A program made the position numbers and the translations under genes. Under the pieces are notes generated by a model that worked only from the letters and a program-made list of their open reading frames with translations, searched no databases and had not been told where the DNA came from. Of a stretch of 6,033 nucleotides of DNA, positions 1 to 4,783 are shown one piece after another (positions within the stretch are counted from its first letter, which is position 1; each line of letters starts with the position of its first letter). Source of the stretch: Pseudomonadota bacterium (GTDB lineage Bacteria; Desulfobacterota; Anaeroferrophillalia; Anaeroferrophillales; Tharpellaceae); contig DAOWHJ010000114.1 in assembly GCA_030641485.1 (NCBI GenBank), forward strand, positions 1 through 6,033, in the 5' to 3' direction.

Positions 1-1047
1 ACGGTGCGCTTGATCGAGGTTCTGGGCCCAGAGAAATTGCTCCTGGAAATTGCCGGTTCTGAGGTGGTTGCAAGAGGTTCCGTGCCGTCAGCGACACCCG
101 GTTTATTGACGGTGCGCTTGGATAGTGTCGAACCATTTATTCAGCTGAGTTCGTCTGACCGTGGAGTCGACGTGCTCCCGCAGTCACTGCGCGAGAGTTT
201 AAGTGAGATGGTGACGAAACCAAATCTCTTCTCTGAAAAGCTGAGCTTTCTTCAAGAACTTTTGTCAGATAAAACCCTGCAACTGCCATTTGCAACTCGT
301 AATCTGTTGGAAAATTTAACCGCCCGTTTTTCGGCCGCAAACTTGATCAACGATCTTCGTACTGGGGTTGGGTTGCCATTTGAAAAACTGGGCCTTTTCC
401 ATGAACCTGAGTTTGCGACTCTGCTGTTGACAGGCACTGAAAGAGAAGTTCGCTTAGCCGCCGGGCGTCAGCCGACAACTGTGAAAGAGAGCCTGATGCG
501 CTTGTTGGCAGGGCTTGATGGTGGTCCTCTGGAAGAGTCTCTGATGAAATCAGGAACCAACGTAAAAGAGTTGGTTGGAAAATTACGGGCATCTCTTAAC
601 TCACTGTTGGATATGGTGGAGCTGAACCAGACCCTAAATAACCCAGGTCTTCGAGGTGAGAGTGATTTTATGTTGCTGCTGCCTTTGGCGGGATGGGGCA
701 GTTTCAGTGACCTCTGGTTGCAATTGACCAGTGATGGTGGAGCTGAAAAAAGTTCTGGTCGAAGCATGTATACGCTGATGATTTATCTTGACCTTGAAGC
801 TTTAGGTCCGTTGGGGGCCCAGATGGTAGTTGGTAGTCAGGGGTTGCAGGTGAAGATTTTAGTTGTCGATGAACAAGCGGCCCAGAAGTTGCGTAAACTC
901 TTGCCAGAAGTTCGCGGGCGGTTGCGTGCAGATTTTTCTGGTGGTCTCTATTTTGAAGTCGAAACCATTGGCCCTAACGCGGTCGAGGAGTTTCGTCAGC
1001 GGGCTTTTTTGGCTTCATTGCCGCCCCTGTTAGAGGAGTCCGGCTGA
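1..1047 (+). CDS. FliK C-terminal-domain-like protein (5' end cut by the window)
   Basis: The reading frame is open from the first base and stops at TGA 1045-1047. A GTG at position 4 could be a start, but no ribosome binding site is visible and the segment reads like the inside of a beta-rich domain, so I treat the gene as 5'-partial (residues counted from GTG 4). Residues 1-48 form short strands that recur in N-terminal regions of FliK-like proteins. Residues 60-215 are Leu-rich and helical. Residues 254-322 resemble the FliK C-terminal domain (Flg_hook): a strand with LDLEALGPLG, a strand GLQVKILVVDE, a helix KLRKLLPEVRGRLR and a final strand GLYFEVETI. In FliK this domain contacts FlhB and switches the flagellar export substrate. 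No flagellar gene is visible here, so the role is open: true FliK, a FliK-like paralogue, or an unrelated protein of similar fold. No signal peptide or membrane helix is seen in the visible part. Confidence 0.72.
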   Translation, partial: TVRLIEVLGPEKLLLEIAGSEVVARGSVPSATPGLLTVRLDSVEPFIQLSSSDRGVDVLPQSLRESLSEMVTKPNLFSEKLSFLQELLSDKTLQLPFATRNLLENLTARFSAANLINDLRTGVGLPFEKLGLFHEPEFATLLLTGTEREVRLAAGRQPTTVKESLMRLLAGLDGGPLEESLMKSGTNVKELVGKLRASLNSLLDMVELNQTLNNPGLRGESDFMLLLPLAGWGSFSDLWLQLTSDGGAEKSSGRSMYTLMIYLDLEALGPLGAQMVVGSQGLQVKILVVDEQAAQKLRKLLPEVRGRLRADFSGGLYFEVETIGPNAVEEFRQRAFLASLPPLLEESG

Positions 1048-1087
1048 TTTGCTATTAAGGGTGCAGGGTGAAGTTGGCAATATTTTC

Positions 1088-1117
1088 TTGCAAAGAGGGT
1101 GCGGTTTTGTCTATAAA
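1088..1117 (+). promoter_or_regulatory. candidate sigma70 promoter for the zinc-ribbon/TPR gene pair
   Basis: A -35-like TTGCAA (1088-1093) and a -10-like TATAAA (1112-1117) are separated by 18 bases, in the 126-bp gap before the zinc-ribbon gene. The -10 matches consensus at five of six positions and the -35 at four of six. Transcription would start near 1124, leaving a leader of about 50 bases. This is pattern matching only. Read-through from the upstream gene is also possible, because no terminator hairpin is evident in the gap. Confidence 0.3.
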
Positions 1118-1173
1118 GTCAGGTTTGTTTGCATGAAGTTTAATAAATGTCTAATTTAGTGGTGGTCTAAGTC

Positions 1174-2541
1174 ATGATTGTAACTTGTCCGCGTTGTTTG
1201 ACGAAATTCAATTTACCTGATGAGAATCTGGATTTAAATACCGAGATAAATCTCCGTTGTTCGCGGTGTGAGGAGGAGTTTGTTTTTACCTCGCAGGGGG
1301 ATGTTGGGGCTTTAACTGATGAGACTGACCTGTTGCTTGGTGTCAAAGGTAAGGTTGAGGCTGATGCCGTTGATGGTGGCCTAGATGAGTTTACAGAAAA
1401 TGATCTCTTTTCAGAGCCCCCTGCAACTCCCGACACCGTATCCGATCAGGAATTAGATGATGGTTTTGAGGCGGTTGGAGCGGGTCTTGATATTGAATCA
1501 GAGTCTGGGCCAGAATCAGAGCCTGAGGCGGAGTTCGGACTCAATGTCGATGAGCTTTTTTCATCTACAGATGATGCCGCTGCTGAAAATCTCGGAGAGC
1601 ATGAAGGTACATCGGGGGGTACTGCTTCTGATAATGCCATCTTTGAACTGGCGGATGATTTTGGCAGTGATGATGGTGACTTTAATTCATTTGTCGAGTC
1701 AGCGCCGGAGGATGAAGCGGCCGCTTCAGTCCCGCAGGGGCCAGATAATCCGGAGTCTGAAATCGAAGAGCTGGCTTTGGATATTGGCGATATCGATTTA
1801 GGTGAAATCGAGTTTGATAGTTTGGATGATGAAGAGGTTGACTCTGGGGGGAGTCTCGGCAATCGGCAAAGCCCAAAAGAGACCCAGAATGATGGTGATG
1901 ATGATTTTTCGGGTTTGCTCGATTTCAAAGATGAGGGAGAAGAGTTAGCTCCTGAACCCTCTGAGGCTGGTCCTGAGGTGTTTACGCCGGTTGAGGTCGA
2001 ACTTTCGGGTAAGAAAAAGTCAGTTTTTAAATCTGGACCTGGTGCAACTCCGGCTGGTAGTCAGAAACGCACTTTGATGTTGACTCTTTCCTGTTTTCTG
2101 GTGTTTAGTCTGGCGTTGTGGGCCGGTTATGGTTTGTGGCAGCGTTTTTCGGTTGATATGGTAAAACACCTGCAACTGCTGGAGATTTCGAACCAGCGTT
2201 TACGTTTGCCTTCCGATCGGGTAGTCGTTGTCCTGCGGGGTAAGGTTGTTAATACTTCGCCGAAGTTAGTGACAGATCTTAAGATTAAGGGAGTATTAGT
2301 GGATAGTGCCGGTCAGATCGTGGCCGAGGTCGTAACTGCTGGAGGGGTCAGTTTTTCAGAAGAGGAACTTGATCTTTTAGACAGTGACAAATTAACGATG
2401 CTTGAAAATGCCAGCGTCAATCTGCCGCCTAATGGCGGCGAGTTACCTTTTATGATCGCATTTTACGATTACCCAGACAAAGCCAGCGAGTGTTACGTTG
2501 AGCTCACCTCATTTAAGGTGAAAAATGGCCGCGTCCGTTAG
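1174..2541 (+). CDS. MJ0042 zinc-ribbon, acidic-linker, single-pass membrane protein with C-terminal DUF3426
   Basis: A 455-residue protein starting at ATG 1174, because the zinc ribbon begins at residue 2; a weak GGTGG lies 8 bases upstream. Residues 1-38 are an MJ0042-type zinc ribbon with Cys5-x2-Cys8 and Cys29-x2-Cys32 as the zinc ligands. Residues 40-275 are low-complexity and strongly acidic (Asp/Glu/Ser/Gly), probably disordered. A basic patch (280-299, with KKK and QKR) precedes one hydrophobic helix at about 300-322. This predicts an inner-membrane protein with its N-terminus in the cytosol. Residues 325-455 would lie in the periplasm and look like DUF3426: a strand RGKVVNTSP, a Gly-rich loop, then LPPNGGELPFMIAFYD. 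Zinc ribbons of this type often bind protein partners rather than DNA. The next gene starts within 16 bases, so the two are probably co-expressed. The exact function is unknown. The architecture is well supported; the process is not. Confidence 0.88.
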   Translation: MIVTCPRCLTKFNLPDENLDLNTEINLRCSRCEEEFVFTSQGDVGALTDETDLLLGVKGKVEADAVDGGLDEFTENDLFSEPPATPDTVSDQELDDGFEAVGAGLDIESESGPESEPEAEFGLNVDELFSSTDDAAAENLGEHEGTSGGTASDNAIFELADDFGSDDGDFNSFVESAPEDEAAASVPQGPDNPESEIEELALDIGDIDLGEIEFDSLDDEEVDSGGSLGNRQSPKETQNDGDDDFSGLLDFKDEGEELAPEPSEAGPEVFTPVEVELSGKKKSVFKSGPGATPAGSQKRTLMLTLSCFLVFSLALWAGYGLWQRFSVDMVKHLQLLEISNQRLRLPSDRVVVVLRGKVVNTSPKLVTDLKIKGVLVDSAGQIVAEVVTAGGVSFSEEELDLLDSDKLTMLENASVNLPPNGGELPFMIAFYDYPDKASECYVELTSFKVKNGRVR

Positions 2542-2547
2542 TTGTTG

Positions 2548-2559
2548 AAAGGATTAATG
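2548..2559 (+). promoter_or_regulatory. ribosome binding site that decides the TPR gene start
   Basis: AAAGGA (2548-2553) lies directly after the zinc-ribbon gene's stop and three bases before ATG 2557. The alternative TTG start at 2542, which abuts the stop, has no Shine-Dalgarno ahead of it. The spacing to ATG is short; TTG 2560 would be 6 bases away. I favour ATG 2557. The compact junction suggests translational coupling with the upstream gene. Confidence 0.5.
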
Positions 2560-4368
2560 TTGCGAAAAGAAAATTTATTTAAAAGTTTATCAGATTTGGT
2601 TTATGGTCAAGCTGGGTCGGCTTACAGAGTCCTGATGTTGTTGTCGATATCTTTACTCTTTTGGGTGTTAGGGGCGACATTTCTCTTTGGTTGCGGGGCT
2701 ACCCAGGTGCCGAAAGAGCGACAGGTCACAATGACTTTGACCAACTCGGTTGTGGCATTTCCCGGCGGAATATCTTCTGAGTCACTCTACTACTTTTCCG
2801 TTTTTAATTGGTTGCGCTATCAAAACAGCAATGAGGCTCGGGCTGCAGCTCTGCAGAGCCTCGGACGGGCTGTTAAAGCAGATCCGGGGTCTCTTTATTT
2901 ACGTCTTGAACTGGCTGATCTTATGTTCAAACACCGTCAGCTAAGTGATGCTTTGGCTCATGCAGAGGTTGCCTTGGAGCTTGATCCCCAGAGTCAACGG
3001 GCACGGCGTCTGTTGGCTGGAATTTATACTCTGACCGGGGATAAGGATAGAGCCGTCAAGCAATATGAAGAGTTAATTGCCGAGGACTCAGATGATAGTG
3101 AAGCACTCTTTTATCTGGTTGCTCTATATGTTGAGACATTAGAGTATGAGAAGGCTTTAGAGCTCTTAAGAACCTACAGACAAAAGCAGCCAGATGATGT
3201 GCTGGCACCTTTTTATCAGGGGAAAATTTATGCCGAGTTAAAACTTTACATTGAGGCTGAACGTTATTTCAATGAGGCCTTGGAACTTGAACCTGAGATG
3301 GCTGACGCCTGGCTTAGTCTTGGGTTGATTTATGAATTTACTGAGCGCCGCGAAGCTGCAGTCTCAGCTTATCAAAAGTTGCTTAAGATTGATGGTGGTG
3401 ATCGGCAGGCCCTTGAGAGGCTTGGGCAGTTGTTGGTCGGTGACGGCAGTCTCGATGCGGCCTTGACTATTTTTCAGCGTCTTAAAGAGCAGGGGGAGGT
3501 TCCGCCCAGTATTAATATCAAAATTGCTCTGATCTACTTCCAGCAGGGTAAATATCAGCGGGCGGCCGAGATCCTGGAAGTGTTGCATGATGAGCACCAT
3601 GACCGCTACCGCATTACTTTCTATCTGGCCTCAAGTCTCGAGGCCCTGGAACGGCAAGATGAGGCATTAGGACTCTTTCTCTCAATCCCTGAGTCGGACG
3701 ACCTCTACTATGATGCCCGGGTTCATTCCGCATTTATTTATGAGGGGCGGGAAGAATTTAAGACTTGTGAGGAGGTGCTTGGTGGTCTGGTCGAGAAATA
3801 TCCGGCCAAGGCGGGGCTCTCTCGGATGCTCGCCTCCTTGCGGCAAAAACAGGGCGATGATCACGGCGCCTTGGATATTCTCAAAGAGGCTCTGGTACAG
3901 CATCCTGACAATTACAAACTTCGTTTTGCCCTTGGTGTGGTCTACAACGATATGGGACAGGCCCAGGATAGTATTGCGGTAATGCAGGGACTGCTAAAAG
4001 AAAACCCTGATGATGCTACGGTTTTGAATTTTATTGGTTACACTTACGTTGAGCAGGGCGTCCAGCTTGATGATGCTGAGAAACTGCTTGAGCGAGCACT
4101 TGAGATTAAACCTGACAGTGGCTATATATTAGATAGCATGGGTTGGCTTTTTTATGTTCGCAAAGATTATAATAAAGCATTGGAATACTTGCTTAAAGCC
4201 AGCGAGAAAATCGACGATGATCCGATTCTTTTTGAACATCTTGGTGATATTAACTTGGTGCTTGGAGATGACGAAGAGGCTCTTAAGAACTATCGCAGCT
4301 CTTTAGAGATCAAAGAGGATAAGAAGATTAGGGCGAAGATGGAAAAACTGTTGCAAAAGAGAAAGTGA
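2557..4368 (+). CDS. TPR-repeat protein, probable lipoprotein
   Basis: Taken from ATG 2557 this is 603 residues; TTG 2542 would add five. Residues 25-42 are a hydrophobic stretch after a long N-region of about 24 residues, ending in LFGC with Cys46. That is a lipobox with Phe at -2, which is unusual, so lipidation is likely but not certain. Gly at +2 would not retain it in the inner membrane under the E. coli rule. From about residue 73 to 585 the protein is nearly all tetratricopeptide repeats, roughly 14-15. They are exactly phased at 34 residues over 109-278 (five repeats, ending in forms such as ALELDP) and again over 518-585. The C-terminal part with GYTYVEQG and DSMGWLFY is typical of long proteobacterial TPR lipoproteins. 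TPRs form a superhelix that binds partner proteins. It follows the DUF3426 gene in an apparent operon and likely acts in the periplasm or at the outer membrane. The last residues (590-603) are highly basic. The specific partner is unknown. Confidence 0.87.
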   Translation: MLRKENLFKSLSDLVYGQAGSAYRVLMLLSISLLFWVLGATFLFGCGATQVPKERQVTMTLTNSVVAFPGGISSESLYYFSVFNWLRYQNSNEARAAALQSLGRAVKADPGSLYLRLELADLMFKHRQLSDALAHAEVALELDPQSQRARRLLAGIYTLTGDKDRAVKQYEELIAEDSDDSEALFYLVALYVETLEYEKALELLRTYRQKQPDDVLAPFYQGKIYAELKLYIEAERYFNEALELEPEMADAWLSLGLIYEFTERREAAVSAYQKLLKIDGGDRQALERLGQLLVGDGSLDAALTIFQRLKEQGEVPPSINIKIALIYFQQGKYQRAAEILEVLHDEHHDRYRITFYLASSLEALERQDEALGLFLSIPESDDLYYDARVHSAFIYEGREEFKTCEEVLGGLVEKYPAKAGLSRMLASLRQKQGDDHGALDILKEALVQHPDNYKLRFALGVVYNDMGQAQDSIAVMQGLLKENPDDATVLNFIGYTYVEQGVQLDDAEKLLERALEIKPDSGYILDSMGWLFYVRKDYNKALEYLLKASEKIDDDPILFEHLGDINLVLGDDEEALKNYRSSLEIKEDKKIRAKMEKLLQKRK

Positions 4369-4391
4369 TGTGATATGCGTTTGCGCTTCGA

Positions 4392-4422
4392 TTGACTTTA
4401 CAGTAGATTGAGTCAAAATAAT
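4392..4422 (+). promoter_or_regulatory. candidate promoter overlapped by an inverted repeat, upstream of the biotin carrier gene
   Basis: TTGACT (4392-4397) is a near-consensus -35 and AATAAT (4417-4422) a possible -10, but the 19-base spacer is longer than ideal. TTGACT is also the left arm of an inverted repeat whose right arm, AGTCAA (4411-4416), lies 13 bases on. The dyad therefore covers the -35 and spacer, as a repressor or activator site might. It could also fold as a weak hairpin ending the TPR transcript, although no T-tract follows. The 85-bp gap holds no other clear element apart from AT-rich sequence near 4417-4432. Confidence 0.33.
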
Positions 4423-4441
4423 TTTATTAATAGTTGAAAAT

Positions 4442-4446
4442 GGAGG
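4442..4446 (+). promoter_or_regulatory. strong ribosome binding site of the biotin carrier gene
   Basis: GGAGG lies seven bases before ATG 4454, in an A-rich open context. This is an optimal Shine-Dalgarno and settles the start of this short gene. It suggests a high translation rate, as expected for a carrier subunit needed in quantity. Confidence 0.75.
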
Positions 4447-4453
4447 CAAAACC

Positions 4454-4666
4454 ATGGCTGAAGTAGTTTCCCCGATGGTGGGCAAAATCTTTAAGGTTGA
4501 AGTTAGTGTTGGTGATCAGGTTGTTGAGGGTGATGAAGTAGTGATCCTCGAAGCGATGAAGATGGAGATGCCGGTAGTTTCTCCAGTTGATGGTGAAGTG
4601 AAAGCGATCAATGTAGCTGTGGGTGATGCGGTTGAGTCTGACACAGTTATAGCGGTCATTGAATAG
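4454..4666 (+). CDS. free-standing biotin carboxyl carrier protein (biotinyl domain)
   Basis: A 70-residue protein that is a complete biotinyl/lipoyl attachment domain and nothing else. It has two quasi-symmetric halves (SPMVGKIFKVEVSVGD and SPVDGEVKAINVAVGD) around the hairpin EAMKM at 33-37. Lys36 would be biotinylated by BirA; the Met-Lys-Met context marks biotin rather than lipoate. It lacks the Pro/Ala-rich N-terminal extension found in AccB of acetyl-CoA carboxylase and in the transcarboxylase 1.3S subunit, so it resembles short stand-alone carriers of about 70 residues. Biotin on Lys36 would carry CO2 between active sites. The next gene encodes a carboxyltransferase of the pyruvate/oxaloacetate type, its probable partner. 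A strong ribosome binding site precedes the gene and a terminator follows its stop by nine bases. The family call is firm; the partner enzyme is inferred. Confidence 0.94.
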   Translation: MAEVVSPMVGKIFKVEVSVGDQVVEGDEVVILEAMKMEMPVVSPVDGEVKAINVAVGDAVESDTVIAVIE

Positions 4667-4675
4667 AGATTATTT

Positions 4676-4713
4676 AAAGCGTGATTCCAGATAATAGGGT
4701 CACGCTTTTTTTT
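4676..4713 (+). terminator. rho-independent terminator after the biotin carrier gene
   Basis: AAAGCGTGA (4676-4684) pairs perfectly with TCACGCTTT (4700-4708). Two G-T pairs and one C-G pair (4685-4687 with 4697-4699) extend the stem inward and leave a nine-base loop. A run of eight T (4706-4713) follows the GC-containing part of the stem. It begins ten bases after the carrier stop codon, so it should end most carrier transcripts before the carboxyltransferase gene. Confidence 0.88.
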
Positions 4714-4728
4714 GGCCGCTGTCGACGG

Positions 4729-4743
4729 TATACAGTGTACAAT
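4729..4743 (+). promoter_or_regulatory. operator-like dyad overlapping a possible -10 of the carboxyltransferase gene
   Basis: TACA-G-TGTA (4731-4739) is a perfect dyad around G4735, with one further matched pair at 4729/4741. It overlaps TACAAT (4738-4743), a -10-like hexamer. No good -35 sits 16-18 bases upstream (GCCGCT there), so the promoter would be weak or activator-dependent. Two more palindromic hexamers, GTCGAC (4721-4726) and GTATAC (4728-4733), crowd the same 20 bases. The terminator just upstream implies that the downstream gene needs a promoter in about this position, which is the main support. Confidence 0.25.
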
Positions 4744-4761
4744 TTAGCCGGTTGAGATTGC

Positions 4762-4779
4762 TAACCTTCAGGAGGGTTA
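4762..4779 (+). promoter_or_regulatory. hairpin-embedded ribosome binding site of the carboxyltransferase gene
   Basis: AGGAGGG (4770-4776) is a consensus Shine-Dalgarno seven bases before ATG 4784, which fixes the start. The same bases sit in a small hairpin: TAACCTT (4762-4768) pairs with AGGGTTA (4773-4779), one pair being T-G, around the loop CAGG. Most of the Shine-Dalgarno is therefore in the stem or tetraloop. The hairpin is short and may simply melt. The site itself is clear; its control by folding is inference. Confidence 0.6.
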
Positions 4780-4783
4780 AGAG

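Noticed and set aside
468..767. 99-codon - strand open frame opposite the FliK-like gene
   Set aside because: It has no recognisable domain and overlaps a coherent sense protein. The other - strand frames at 137-592 are shadows in the same way.
1075..1092. Sigma54-like promoter, TGGCA followed by TTGCA
   Set aside because: The GG and GC doublets are 12 bases apart instead of the required 10, which puts them out of phase on the helix.
1457..1801. 114-codon open frame in a second + frame inside the zinc-ribbon gene
   Set aside because: It lies wholly within the supported coding frame, and its composition is a frame-shifted copy of the repetitive GAT/GAG codons.
1446..1928. 160-codon open frame on the - strand opposite the zinc-ribbon gene
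   Set aside because: It mirrors the acidic linker: Asp/Glu/Ser codons read backwards give a Ser/Pro-rich low-complexity product. It has no domain and no convincing ribosome binding site.
2542..2544. TTG directly after the zinc-ribbon stop as the TPR gene start
   Set aside because: It is possible, but no Shine-Dalgarno precedes it, whereas AAAGGA precedes ATG 2557. It would add only five residues.
2740..4300. The TPR coding region as a DNA repeat array
   Set aside because: The repetition is at protein level (34-residue TPR phasing). The underlying DNA copies have diverged and show no tandem nucleotide identity worth calling a repeat.
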